Origin: Noviherbaspirillum autotrophicum
GTDB taxonomy: Bacteria; Pseudomonadota; Gammaproteobacteria; Burkholderiales; Burkholderiaceae_D
Direction of reading: 5' to 3'
NCBI RefSeq assembly: GCF_000818395.1
Contig: NZ_JWJG01000028.1
Coordinates: forward strand, 608,853 to 672,852
Length of the DNA: 64,000 nt
The number at the start of each line of letters is the position of its first letter. Positions within the stretch are counted from its first letter, which is position 1. This document shows, one piece after another, positions 1 through 8,360 of this stretch. A model generated the notes under the pieces. That model did not search any database. It saw only the letters and a program-made list of their open reading frames with translations, and was not told the DNA's origin. Made by a program: the position numbers and the translations under genes.

Positions 1-12
1 TATCGGCGCGCG

Positions 13-333
13 TCAATAAAACACGGCAAGCCAGATGGTGTCGCAGTGCTGCGCGGTCCATTCCACGCGATGCCTTTCATGCGCGGCGATATCCACGTAG
101 TCGCCTTCGGCCAGGCGCACCAGCCGGTCGTCCTGCTCGAAGCGCAGCGCCGCTTCTCCCTTGAGCACCATCACCCATTCCCGTTCGGGCTGGTCGTACC
201 AGAAGCCGGCCGGCGAGCAATGGCCGCGCGAGACGATGCGCTCGATTCTGGCCGGACCGGCGCCGGCCAGCACCTGCGCCATTTCGGCAGGCAGCTGCGC
301 CGGAATGGCGCGATATAAATTTCCGTATTCCAT
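13..333 (-). CDS. small single-domain cupin protein
   Basis: A protein of 106 residues with the compact beta-barrel pattern of a cupin: a Gly-rich turn after VMVLKGEAALRF, an acidic turn (AEGDYVDI) and a HERHRVEW segment that supplies the usual second-motif histidines. The first cupin motif is degenerate, so metal binding is uncertain. I start at the ATG at 333 because the family normally begins about there; the reading frame stays open to 507, but that extension (rich in Trp, Phe and Asn) looks like non-coding sequence. It is divergent from the binding-protein gene at 545, and the 211 bp between them hold two palindromes. Function unknown; small cupins of this sort are often sugar or small-ligand binding proteins. 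Confidence 0.8.
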   Translation of the reverse strand: MEYGNLYRAIPAQLPAEMAQVLAGAGPARIERIVSRGHCSPAGFWYDQPEREWVMVLKGEAALRFEQDDRLVRLAEGDYVDIAAHERHRVEWTAQHCDTIWLAVFY

Positions 334-353
334 GTCGATTCCTGTCGATAAAC

Positions 354-455
354 CGAATTTAATTCGAAATTGGGGGTTATGGAGAAATAAATTGCTGTAC
401 GCTTGCCAATTCCATGAGAAGAACGCAAGAAAATTTGCCCGGAACTTCTCCATAA
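354..455. promoter_or_regulatory. palindromes in the divergent cupin / binding-protein promoter region
   Basis: Two symmetric elements are visible. CGAATTTAATTCG (354-366) is a perfect odd palindrome. TTATGGAGAA (377-386) recurs as its exact reverse complement TTCTCCATAA at 446-455, and the match grows to 13 bp with one mismatch if flanks are included. The spacing of 59 bp between arms is too long for a simple terminator, but suits a paired operator or a looping site. No regulator gene is adjacent. Confidence 0.4.
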
Positions 456-544
456 TCCACTTCCGTGAAACATCAGGTTCACGCCAACGCCCAAGCGCAA
501 TCGACAAAATCGGTTAGCCGGGAACCATTCAAGTGAGGAAAACA

Positions 545-1666
545 ATGTTAAACAAGATTATCAGCGGCATCGCCCTGTTGGGTCTGGCCGGCACCGTATC
601 GGCACAGGAAGTCGTCGTCAAGATCGGTCACAGCGGTCCGCTGTCCGGCTCCCAGTCCTTTTCCGGCAAGGACAATGAAAACGGCGTGCGGCTTGCCATC
701 GAAGAATTGAATGCCAAGCCGATCACCGTCGGCGGCAAGAAGGTCAAGTTCGAGCTGGTGTCCGAAGACGACCAGGGCGACCCGAAGTCCGGCGTCAACG
801 CCGCGCAGAAGCTGATCGACAGCGGCGTGAAGTTCGTTGTCGGTCCGTATAACTCGGGTGTCACCATCCCCGCTTCGCGCGTGTACAACGAAGGCGGCGC
901 CGTCGTCGCCACCGTGGCTTCGAACCCGAAGGTCACCGAGCAGGGCTACAAGAACCTGTACCGTATCAACGCCAGCGATTCGCAGCTGGGCGGCAAGATG
1001 GCGCTGTACGCGGCCAAGGAACTGAAGCTCAAGAACGTCGCCGTGATCGACGACCGTACCGCGTACGGCCAGGGTGTGGCCGAAGAGTTCAAGAAGCAGG
1101 CGAAGGCGTCCGGCTTGAACGTGGTCGCGCATGAGTTCACCACCGACAAGGCATCCGACTTCAGCACGATCCTGACCAGCCTGAAGGCGAAGAAGGCCGA
1201 AGCGATCTTCTTCGGCGGCTACGCGCCGCAAGCCGGCCCGATGGCTCGCCAGATGAAGCAGCTCGGCCTGACTGCCAAGCTGCTCGGCGGTGACACCGTC
1301 TGCGTGGCGGAAACTGCCAAGCTCGGCGGCGACGCGGTCGGCGACAATGTGCTGTGCGCGCAGGGCGGCGCCATCCTCGACAAGGCCGCAGCCGGCCCCG
1401 AATTCAAGTCCAAGTACAAGAAGCGCTTCAACCAGGAGCCGGATGTGTACGCCGCTTCCTTCTATGACGGCATGATGCTGTATGCGAACGCCATGAAGGG
1501 CTCGAATTCGACCGACGCGGCCAAGGTTGGCGCCGAAATCGCGAAGACTTCGTACAAGGGCGTCGCCGGCACCTACGCATTCGATGCGAAGGGCAACATG
1601 AAGCAGTCGCCGGTCACCATCTTCAACTTCAAGAATGGCCAGCCAGCACCATTAACTAGCTATTAA
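545..1666 (+). CDS. branched-chain amino-acid type ABC transporter periplasmic binding protein
   Basis: A 373-residue LivJ/LivK/BraC-family (Peripla_BP_6) receptor. A signal peptide (residues 1-21, cleavage after VSA) is followed by KIGHSGPLSGSQSFSGKDNENG, the family's ligand-pocket start, then VGPYNSG and the typical TAYGQGVAEEFK segment of domain 2. I choose the ATG at 545 because GAGGAAAAC precedes it closely; a GTG at 533 is possible. No permease or ATPase genes (livH, M, G, F) are in the window, so this is an isolated binding protein that either serves a transporter encoded elsewhere or is an orphan. A strong terminator follows. The ligand cannot be assigned from sequence; Leu/Ile/Val or an aromatic acid is typical for the family. 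Confidence 0.93.
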   Translation: MLNKIISGIALLGLAGTVSAQEVVVKIGHSGPLSGSQSFSGKDNENGVRLAIEELNAKPITVGGKKVKFELVSEDDQGDPKSGVNAAQKLIDSGVKFVVGPYNSGVTIPASRVYNEGGAVVATVASNPKVTEQGYKNLYRINASDSQLGGKMALYAAKELKLKNVAVIDDRTAYGQGVAEEFKKQAKASGLNVVAHEFTTDKASDFSTILTSLKAKKAEAIFFGGYAPQAGPMARQMKQLGLTAKLLGGDTVCVAETAKLGGDAVGDNVLCAQGGAILDKAAAGPEFKSKYKKRFNQEPDVYAASFYDGMMLYANAMKGSNSTDAAKVGAEIAKTSYKGVAGTYAFDAKGNMKQSPVTIFNFKNGQPAPLTSY

Positions 1667-1712
1667 TCGATAGCAATCATTCCGGGGCGCATAATGCGTC
1701 CCGTCATCACGA

Positions 1713-1746
1713 GGAGCAGCCCGAGTCATCGCGCTGCTCCTTTTTT
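1713..1746 (+). terminator. Rho-independent terminator of the binding-protein gene
   Basis: GGAGCAGC (1713-1720) pairs with GCTGCTCC (1733-1740) over a 12-nt loop and is followed at once by six T residues. This is the clearest intrinsic terminator in the first 10 kb. Confidence 0.9.
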
Positions 1747-1987
1747 CTGTGCAGAACGTTCCTCGTTGCGTTGTACTCACGCGGTCAACACCGATCGGCA
1801 GAAAACGTTATCACTCCTGCTACACTAGCTGCATACTTTCATTCGGGCGGAAAGCCTTATTTCATGCCGCCTGGATGCATCATTTGGGAAACATCAGCAT
1901 CAGGCGCCGGTCGCGCTTTGCGCATCCTGGCGCCGCCTGCCGTGGCCGCAATGGGCTGAAATGGCGGGCATCAGCGAAGGAGAGCGC
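1747..1987. other. intergenic stretch before the orphan kinase
   Basis: The space from 1667 to 1987 holds the terminator above and then a leader. The only clear element in the leader is the AAGGAG ribosome-binding site just before the ATG at 1988. No convincing promoter hexamers or small gene stand out. Confidence 0.4.
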
Positions 1988-3124
1988 ATGCCGGGCATCT
2001 TGTCCAACTGGTTCGCAAGCGGCGGGCTCGCCGTGCAGGGAAACGGCCACGTGTGGATGTCCTCGCTGGCGTGGATTTATCTCGATGCGGCCATGGCGAT
2101 TGCCTACTTCGGCATTGCCGCCGGCCTGCTCTATCTCGCCTGCAAGCGCCAGCGGCTCCGCTACCGGTGGATGTTCGCCCTGTTTGCCATCTTCCTCTTC
2201 GCCGGCGGCAGCTCCTACCTGGCATCCGCGGCGACGGCTTGGTATCCGGGGCCGTGGCTCGGCGCCATCACCCGAATCGCCGCCGTGATTTCAGCCACGC
2301 TCACCGCCGTGCTGCTGTGGTGGCTGATCCCGAAAATCCTGCGGCTGCCGACCTCGGCGCAATTGCGCACCCTCGTCACGCAGCTCGAGCATGAAATTGC
2401 CGAACGCAGCCAAGTGGAAGAAGCGCTGCGCCAGTCGCAGGAAACGCTGCGCGAGCTGGCTGCCTACCAGGAAAGAATCCGGGAAGACGAACGCAAGCGC
2501 ATCGCGCGCGAAATTCACGACGAACTTGGACAAACCCTGCTCGCCCTGCGCCTGGACGTGTCGATGCTGCACGCGCGCACCGGCGAGCGGCATCCGCTGC
2601 TCAAGACACGGACCGCACTGGCGCTGGAATACATCGACACCACGATGAAGTCGATCCGCACCATCATGAACAATCTGCGGCCGTCGGTACTCGACCTCGG
2701 CGTGCAGGCGGCGATCGAGTGGCAGGTCAGGCAGTTCGAGCAACGCAACGCTATTCCATGCCAACTGTGTATCGACGACGACGGTTTGCAGATGGATGAT
2801 GAACACGCCACGGCGGTCTTTCGGATCCTGCAGGAGTCGCTCACCAATATCGGCCGTCATGCGCGCGCCACCATCGTGCGCATTACGCTGCGCATCGACG
2901 GCGGCATGCTCAAGATGAGCATCGAGGACAACGGCGTCGGCATGTATCCCGGCGACCGGCGCAAGTCGCGCCGTTTCGGCCTGATCGGCATCCAGGAACG
3001 CGCCAGCATGCTGGGCGGCGAACTGACCATCGAGAGCACGCCGGGGCAAGGCACGCTGCTGCGCCTGACGGTGCCGCTGCAAATGCCGCAGCCGCAGCCA
3101 GAGAAAGCGGTCGTCAATGCCTAG
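1988..3124 (+). CDS. orphan NarX/DesK-type histidine kinase with a degenerate ethylene-receptor-like membrane domain
   Basis: 378 residues. Three membrane helices (about 30-52, 60-82, 92-114) match the order of plant and bacterial ethylene-receptor domains: an Asp in helix 1 (D33), an AYFGI segment, an RYRW loop and a Gly-rich helix 2. The copper-ligand pair of ETR1 (Cys and His in a CGxxH pattern) is G73 and Y77 here, so ethylene/copper binding is not expected. A coiled-coil linker (about 125-165) leads to HisKA_3 with phospho-acceptor H177 (REIHDELGQ) and a HATPase domain with EDNGVGM and GLIGIQER motifs. I prefer the start at 1988 (GAAGGAG 5 nt upstream) to the in-frame ATG at 1961. No NarL-type response regulator adjoins it. 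Confidence 0.9.
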   Translation: MPGILSNWFASGGLAVQGNGHVWMSSLAWIYLDAAMAIAYFGIAAGLLYLACKRQRLRYRWMFALFAIFLFAGGSSYLASAATAWYPGPWLGAITRIAAVISATLTAVLLWWLIPKILRLPTSAQLRTLVTQLEHEIAERSQVEEALRQSQETLRELAAYQERIREDERKRIAREIHDELGQTLLALRLDVSMLHARTGERHPLLKTRTALALEYIDTTMKSIRTIMNNLRPSVLDLGVQAAIEWQVRQFEQRNAIPCQLCIDDDGLQMDDEHATAVFRILQESLTNIGRHARATIVRITLRIDGGMLKMSIEDNGVGMYPGDRRKSRRFGLIGIQERASMLGGELTIESTPGQGTLLRLTVPLQMPQPQPEKAVVNA

Positions 3125-3202
3125 ATCCTTGCTGGATGGAAGTAGGCATTTGCCGATGCGGCTTGATTAATTCACGAGCAACCTGCCTTCCTGGCACGAG
3201 TT

Positions 3203-4378
3203 ATGCAGACGCTATGGTTCACTGACATTCCCCGTGAGCCTCAAGCGCAGCGACTTGCCGCGCAAATAACGATGACACAGCAAGCCCTCATTGAATCTTC
3301 CGCTTCGTCGCCGAGCACCGCGCCGGCGGCGGCGCGGCACGCTGGATTGCGCTACGTAAACGATGCGCTACCCGGCATGACGCGCGAAGCGGTCAAGGAC
3401 GGTTTCCGTTACCGCGATGCCGAGGGCAGGGTAATTCGCGACGATGCCACGCTGGCGCGCATCAAGGCGCTCGCCATTCCGCCTGCCTGGACCGAGGTAT
3501 GGATTTGTCCCTGGGACAATGGCCATATCCAAGCGACCGGGCGCGACGCGCGGCGGCGCAAGCAGTATCGCTATCATCCGCGCTGGCGGAACGTGCGCGA
3601 TGAAGCGAAATACGAACGCATGCTCAACTTCGGCCGGGCCTTGCCGGCCATCCGCGCGCGCATCGACCAGGATTTGCGCTTGCCGGGATTGCCGCGTGAA
3701 AAAGTGCTGGCAACCATCGTCTATTTGCTGGAAGCCACCATGATGCGTATCGGGAATGAAGAGTATGCGCGCCATAACAAGTCGTTCGGCCTGACCACCT
3801 TGCGCGACCGTCATGTGCGCATCGACGGCCGTGAAGTCGAATTCCACTTTCGCGGCAAGAGCGGTGTGCAGCATGCGATTAAGGTCGATGATCCGCGTAT
3901 GGCGCGCATCATCCGGCGCACGCGCGATTTGCCGGGGCAGGAATTGTTTCAGTACATCGATGACGACGGCGAGCAGCGCACGGTGGACTCGGCCGACGTG
4001 AACGAGTACCTGCGCGCGCTCACCGGAGAAGACTATACGGCCAAGGATTTCCGCACCTGGTCTGGCACGCTGCTGGCGGCGCTGGCGCTGCAGGAATATG
4101 AGAAATTCGATTCGCAGGCGCAGGCCAAGAAAAACGTGGTGCGCGCGATCGAATCCGTGGCCGAAAGGCTTGGCAATACGCCCAGCATTTGCCGCAAATG
4201 CTATGTGCATCCGGCAGTGATCGAATCCTATCTCGACGGCACCATGCTGCATGCATTGCAGCAGCGCGCGCAGGAAGAACTGCGAAGCGAACTGCATGCC
4301 TTGCGCCCGGAAGAAGCGGCGGTACTGGCATTGCTGCAGGAACGCTTGCAAGAAAATGCCACGCCGCGTCACCACTGA
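3203..4378 (+). CDS. DNA topoisomerase IB (poxvirus/eukaryote type)
   Basis: A 391-residue type IB topoisomerase, which relaxes supercoils through a 3'-phosphotyrosyl intermediate. The N-terminal beta domain contains YVNDALPGMTREAVKDGFRY and PPAWTEVWICPWDNGHIQATGRD. The catalytic half carries the RIGNEEYARHNKSFGLTTLRDRHV block, KDFRTWSGT, and the nucleophile Tyr in ICRKCYVHPAVIESY. Length and motif order fit bacterial TopIB. The start is uncertain: the ATG at 3272 would drop 23 poorly conserved residues and neither start has a good ribosome-binding site. A 7-bp hairpin (4365-4382) straddles the stop codon. Confidence 0.95.
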   Translation: MQTLWFTDIPREPQAQRLAAQITMTQQALIESSASSPSTAPAAARHAGLRYVNDALPGMTREAVKDGFRYRDAEGRVIRDDATLARIKALAIPPAWTEVWICPWDNGHIQATGRDARRRKQYRYHPRWRNVRDEAKYERMLNFGRALPAIRARIDQDLRLPGLPREKVLATIVYLLEATMMRIGNEEYARHNKSFGLTTLRDRHVRIDGREVEFHFRGKSGVQHAIKVDDPRMARIIRRTRDLPGQELFQYIDDDGEQRTVDSADVNEYLRALTGEDYTAKDFRTWSGTLLAALALQEYEKFDSQAQAKKNVVRAIESVAERLGNTPSICRKCYVHPAVIESYLDGTMLHALQQRAQEELRSELHALRPEEAAVLALLQERLQENATPRHH

Positions 4379-4762
4379 CGCGCAGTTGCATCGCCCGATG
4401 CGGCAAGCGCCTATCTGCAAATCAATTTCTTTCCTCCAGTGGCGCGTTGATACAACAAGTTACAACGCAATGCATTCCACGCTTAACAACGATCAAGCCT
4501 GTCTGTGTAGATCAGTTGGAACATGAAGACTCGTTCGGAGCGATGCCGCGCCGCTGCATGGCTCCGTAATGCGTACTTGCAGCCCCGGTCATCGAAGCAT
4601 GACTGGCGGAATCCACATCATTCCTAGTGTCGCGTGCCTTCAGCGCGCAGCAACACTATTGCCATGGAGCGAACGGTTCGTGATGACTAATCCACACAGA
4701 AAAACTTGCAGGTATCGGATCCACGATGTGCAGTGCGGATGCGCTGCGCCGGAGGTGGCCGT
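4379..4762. other. long intergenic region without a recognisable gene
   Basis: Beyond the hairpin at the topoisomerase stop and the GGAGG ribosome-binding site at 4751-4755 for the following lipoprotein, I see no gene, RNA or clear promoter. Short ORFs here have no ribosome-binding site and look like chance. Confidence 0.4.
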
Positions 4763-6226
4763 ATGAAGCAGCCACATTTCAATATCAAGCCGCTCGCCGC
4801 CGCGCTGCTCATGGCCGGCATGCTGTCGGCATGCGGCGGAGGCAGCGACAATAAAACCACGTCGAATGCTTCCGGGAATACGAACACGTCTTCCGGTTCG
4901 ACCGGCGGAAATTCATCCGGCAATACCTCTTCTGGCGGACCGCAGACTTCACAGGGCCCGACGGTGATGTCTTGTGCGGATGGCGCAAACTATCAATGCA
5001 GCGGCGAAAACATCGTCAAGGCAGGGGAAGTGGCGCTGACGGATTTTGGTGTGCAAGCCTATGGTAAGGCGACCAGTGATTTGGGCAAAACCGTCTTCAC
5101 GCCGGAGGAAGCGCCCAATGCGAACGGCCTTGTGCCGGACGCCGGCGGCATTACCGAAGTACGCCTGGCGAAAGATGCCAAAGGCGTGGTAACCAAAGTG
5201 GCGCTAGTGCTGAAATATCTCGGGCTGCCATGGAATGGCAAGGATGAGCGTCCGCCCATTATCGAAACCTTCGATCCGACTCAGGGCAGGGCCATGTTTG
5301 GTACCAATAACGCCATCGTCGCCGATCAATTCCATGACAGTTCGGATACGGCATTCTACGATTACGCAACCAAGACGACTGCCGGCAACCAATCGCACTA
5401 CGCGAACAATCGTTACTTCCCTCGCGCTACGCCATCCCGCTGTGGCACGACAGTCTTTACGACACCCTGCCCCTCTCCGGATCCAGCAAATGAAACCGAT
5501 GGGAAGCTGAATTACCAAGAAGGGAATTGGCGCACTGCAGGCGGAAAGCTGCCGGATACGGTGAGCCTGCTTCGTTTCCATGAAGATGGCGATATTCATG
5601 CTGGCAATGCCGTCGATGGCAGTCCGCTGCCCGGCGGCAGTGGCGCCGGGGTGCCGTTCCCAGGCAGTAAGGGATACCGCACGTACAACGGATTGAGCTA
5701 TCAGTACGTGAACCTTGGCGCGTGGTTCAGCGCTGACACAGTCTGGATTGCGGAATGGACAGCACAGGACGGCCGGCGGGAGCACAGCACGAACCGTCGC
5801 GGTGTCGTCGCGTTTGGCGCACTGACCAATCCCGCTCTTATTCCAGCGACTGGCACTGCCACCTATGCTGGCCGGATTTATGGCCGCTATGCGTCGGCCA
5901 AGGATGCTGATCCTGTCGCGGTCGAGGGGGACGCCACAATTGATGTCGATTTCGCGAAACGTCAGGCGACGATCAAGATCCTGCCCGATGGTGCTTCGGC
6001 AGCCATCACGTTTACGTCGACCGCATCGTTTGATGCTGCCGGAACGAACGCGCTGTCTGGAACCGTCGATAACGGCAGACTGACCGGTAATGTCAGCACG
6101 CGCTTTTTCGGACCGTTATCGACCACCGGCAACCAGGGGCCGGCTGAAACCGGAGGTGCCTTTTCGATGAAGAACGCGACAACCGGTGAAGCTGTTGTCG
6201 GCGGCTTTATCGCCCGTAAGCAGTAG
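4763..6226 (+). CDS. surface lipoprotein with a TbpB-like C-terminal barrel
   Basis: 487 residues. A lipoprotein signal ends in the lipobox LSAC (Cys about residue 21), followed by a low-complexity Gly/Ser/Thr/Asn tether (about 22-75) that lifts the folded part off the membrane. The last 130 residues (GTATYAGRIYGRY, a VDFAKRQATIKI strand, SGTVDNGRLTGNVSTRFFGP, GGAFSMKN and VVGGFIARK) follow the pattern of transferrin-binding-protein-B-like barrels found in Slam-dependent surface lipoproteins. The centre is unassigned. The GGAGG upstream of 4763 fixes the start; the upstream extension to 4706 has none. No Slam translocator or TonB receptor adjoins it, so the ligand is unknown. Confidence 0.8.
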   Translation: MKQPHFNIKPLAAALLMAGMLSACGGGSDNKTTSNASGNTNTSSGSTGGNSSGNTSSGGPQTSQGPTVMSCADGANYQCSGENIVKAGEVALTDFGVQAYGKATSDLGKTVFTPEEAPNANGLVPDAGGITEVRLAKDAKGVVTKVALVLKYLGLPWNGKDERPPIIETFDPTQGRAMFGTNNAIVADQFHDSSDTAFYDYATKTTAGNQSHYANNRYFPRATPSRCGTTVFTTPCPSPDPANETDGKLNYQEGNWRTAGGKLPDTVSLLRFHEDGDIHAGNAVDGSPLPGGSGAGVPFPGSKGYRTYNGLSYQYVNLGAWFSADTVWIAEWTAQDGRREHSTNRRGVVAFGALTNPALIPATGTATYAGRIYGRYASAKDADPVAVEGDATIDVDFAKRQATIKILPDGASAAITFTSTASFDAAGTNALSGTVDNGRLTGNVSTRFFGPLSTTGNQGPAETGGAFSMKNATTGEAVVGGFIARKQ

Positions 6227-6250
6227 CGCTGGGGGGCGCTTTGGCGCTAC
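6223..6250. terminator. possible stem-loop after the TbpB-like gene
   Basis: GTAGCGC (6223-6229, overlapping the stop codon) pairs with GCGCTAC (6244-6250) across a G-rich loop. There is no T-tract, so termination is only a possibility. Confidence 0.35.
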
Positions 6251-6363
6251 GGCTGCAGCGTTGGCAGACCGCAGCCACAGCGTCATTCCTGCATTTGCCC
6301 AAGGCAAGAGACGGAGAAGATGCAATAATGCAAGCTTTCCGTCTCAGCCAAATGGAGTTCCCC

Positions 6364-6666
6364 ATGATTCTCGAGCTCGCCGATATCCGTATTCAACCCG
6401 GCAAGCAAGCCGAATTCGATACCGCCATTGAGCATGGCGTCCAGCAGGTCATTGCCAAGGCAAAGGGTTTTCGTGGCTATAAAATTAACAAAGGCATCGA
6501 ATCGCCCGAGCGCTATGTCCTGATGATTTTCTGGGAAACCCTGGAAAACCATACAGTCGATTTTCGCCAGTCGGCAGCCTTCCAGGAATGGCGTGCCATC
6601 GTCGGCCCCTACTTTGCCGTACCGCCGACCGTCGAACATTTCACCCTGCTGGGCAAGTCGGACTAA
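6364..6666 (+). CDS. antibiotic biosynthesis monooxygenase (ABM) fold protein
   Basis: A 100-residue ferredoxin-like ABM-family protein. It opens MILELADIRIQPGKQAEF, the usual first strand and helix, and continues with KGFRGYKINKGIESPERYVLMIFWET (strand with the family's W-E pair), DFRQSAAFQEWRAIVGPYF and PTVEHFTLL. Such small dimers act as quinol or heme-degrading monooxygenases or simply bind small molecules. Start chosen at 6364 (GGAG 8 nt upstream); starts at 6352 or 6328 are possible and would add 4 or 12 residues. It stands alone between unrelated genes, so the substrate is unknown. Confidence 0.85.
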   Translation: MILELADIRIQPGKQAEFDTAIEHGVQQVIAKAKGFRGYKINKGIESPERYVLMIFWETLENHTVDFRQSAAFQEWRAIVGPYFAVPPTVEHFTLLGKSD

Positions 6667-6878
6667 GCGCTGCCGGGCCGCCTGCGCTTTCGCCATGGGT
6701 AAAACCGGTCCGAGTGGAAGGATAAAAGGGGCCTCGCTTGTCGTGCCTCTTGTTGCCCACTTGGCATGAATCCGATTTACTCCGTGGAGCGGAGTGATAT
6801 GATCTTGGGGCCATGCAATATGAGCCTGAAATGCATCGCATCTAGCGAATAAAAGTTACTGCCCGAGGTCAAATAGGA

Positions 6879-7445
6879 ATGTCTATCAAAGCTGACTCAG
6901 CCACCCTGACGCTGTTGATACTTCTTGCGCTCAATGTGATCGGCATTGTCGCCTATGCATTGACGCTCAGGTTGCGCGCGCGTCGCGAACAGAGCAGCAT
7001 TGCTGCCATCCGGGGCGCGATTCTTGACTATTTCCGGCGTAGTGGCGTCGGCGTGGCAGTCGCCTGCACCAGGCTGCCCGGCGAAGCCGGATTTACCGCC
7101 GTGGTCGAGTCGGAACCGATGAAGCGCTTCCGCCTGTCGCATATCATCGAAATGACGCTGCGCGAACATGTCCGCAAAAGCTGCGGACTGGAGTTGGACA
7201 AGATTTACTGGCGCTTCCCGGTTAAGCAGGTGGCCGATGCCGTGACGGCGGCCACGGCCGGCGCGCAAGCCGTGCCTGCGCAGGATGCGCCAGCCGGCGA
7301 CAAGAAGACGGATGAATTCTCCGACGAATACATCAACGAGGGCCTGGAGCATTACCGCCACATCCCGAAGCCGGAAGTGGAAGAGTTGCCATGGGAGCAG
7401 TTCGAACAGGTGACAACCGGCGGACCGAAGAAAAGCGACCTCTAA
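6879..7445 (+). CDS. membrane-anchored protein of unknown function
   Basis: 188 residues. One N-terminal membrane helix (about 9-29, TLLILLALNVIGIVAYALTL) is followed by a basic stop-transfer RLRARR and a soluble domain. The soluble part has a compact alpha/beta-looking segment (about 40-125, ending YWRFPVKQV), an Ala/Pro-rich linker (about 130-148) and an acidic tail with EYINEGLEHYRH. I do not recognise the family. The tail and linker suggest a cytoplasmic domain tethered to the inner membrane. It is monocistronic by spacing. Confidence 0.7.
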   Translation: MSIKADSATLTLLILLALNVIGIVAYALTLRLRARREQSSIAAIRGAILDYFRRSGVGVAVACTRLPGEAGFTAVVESEPMKRFRLSHIIEMTLREHVRKSCGLELDKIYWRFPVKQVADAVTAATAGAQAVPAQDAPAGDKKTDEFSDEYINEGLEHYRHIPKPEVEELPWEQFEQVTTGGPKKSDL

Positions 7446-7673
7446 CGTTGCCGCAGCAATCCTCTGTTATCTCTGCGGACGTGGCCGATGCAACACCACT
7501 GCGCCACATCCGATTTTATTGCTCATTGTCAATGTCCAAAAGCCGGCGTAATCTAGGCTGACGATCAACACCGAAGCAGGAACGAACGGCATGTCCGCCA
7601 CATTCGCTGCAAGGCACAAAGACTGGTTGTCTTGGGGCGGTACGCCATGCCGCTTGTTTCGCGACCCTGACGT

Positions 7674-8216
7674 ATGACGACGCTATCCCAACCCCATATC
7701 AAGCTGCGCCCGCTGGAGCGCAACGACCTGCACTTCGTCCACCAGATCAACAACAACAGCAACATCATGCGCTACTGGTTCGAAGAGCCTTACGAGGCTT
7801 ACGTCGAGCTGGTGCAGCTGTACGACCGCCACATCCACGACCAGAGCGAGCGGCGCTTCATCATCGAGAGCGACGCGGGCGACCTGGTTGGCCTGGTGGA
7901 GCTGGTCGAGATCAATTACATCCACCGCCGCGCGGAATTCCAGATCATCATTGCGCCGTCCTGGCAGGGCAAGCGCTATGCAGAACATGCGACCCAGATG
8001 GCAATCGAATACGCCTTCTGCGTGCTCAACCTGTACAAGCTCTACCTGTTGGTGGACAAGGAAAACATCAAGGCGATCCACATCTATGAAAAATGCGGCT
8101 TCCAGCCGGAAGGCATGCTGACCGGCGAATTCTTCGTCAACGGCGTTTACCGCGACGCCATCCGCATGTGCATGTTCCAGAAAAATTATCTCGCGGCACG
8201 CAACACTAAAGAGTAA
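7674..8216 (+). CDS. speG: spermidine N1-acetyltransferase
   Basis: A 180-residue GNAT enzyme that acetylates spermidine and spermine with acetyl-CoA and so limits polyamine toxicity. The match to E. coli SpeG as I recall it is close along most of the length: [70 protein letters not shown], and the acetyl-CoA loop [13 protein letters not shown]. The C-terminal [13 protein letters not shown] and [10 protein letters not shown] segments also fit. SpeG forms dodecamers with an allosteric polyamine site in known cases. No polyamine synthesis or transport genes are adjacent. The ribosome-binding site is weak, so the start is by homology. Confidence 0.95.
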   Translation: MTTLSQPHIKLRPLERNDLHFVHQINNNSNIMRYWFEEPYEAYVELVQLYDRHIHDQSERRFIIESDAGDLVGLVELVEINYIHRRAEFQIIIAPSWQGKRYAEHATQMAIEYAFCVLNLYKLYLLVDKENIKAIHIYEKCGFQPEGMLTGEFFVNGVYRDAIRMCMFQKNYLAARNTKE

Positions 8217-8360
8217 CGGGAACTACCGCAAACTGAATTCGGACTAACTTGACCGCTTGCGCTTGCCCGTGACGACCTGCAAGGCGAATCAGGCACGCAA
8301 GCTTCGCTGTTTCCATTCGATTTTTCATCCGTGAGTCTCACCCAGTCAACGGAGGCAAGA

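Noticed and set aside
545-1666. Part of a full Liv transporter operon
   Set aside because: A strong terminator follows and no permease or ATPase genes are present on either side.
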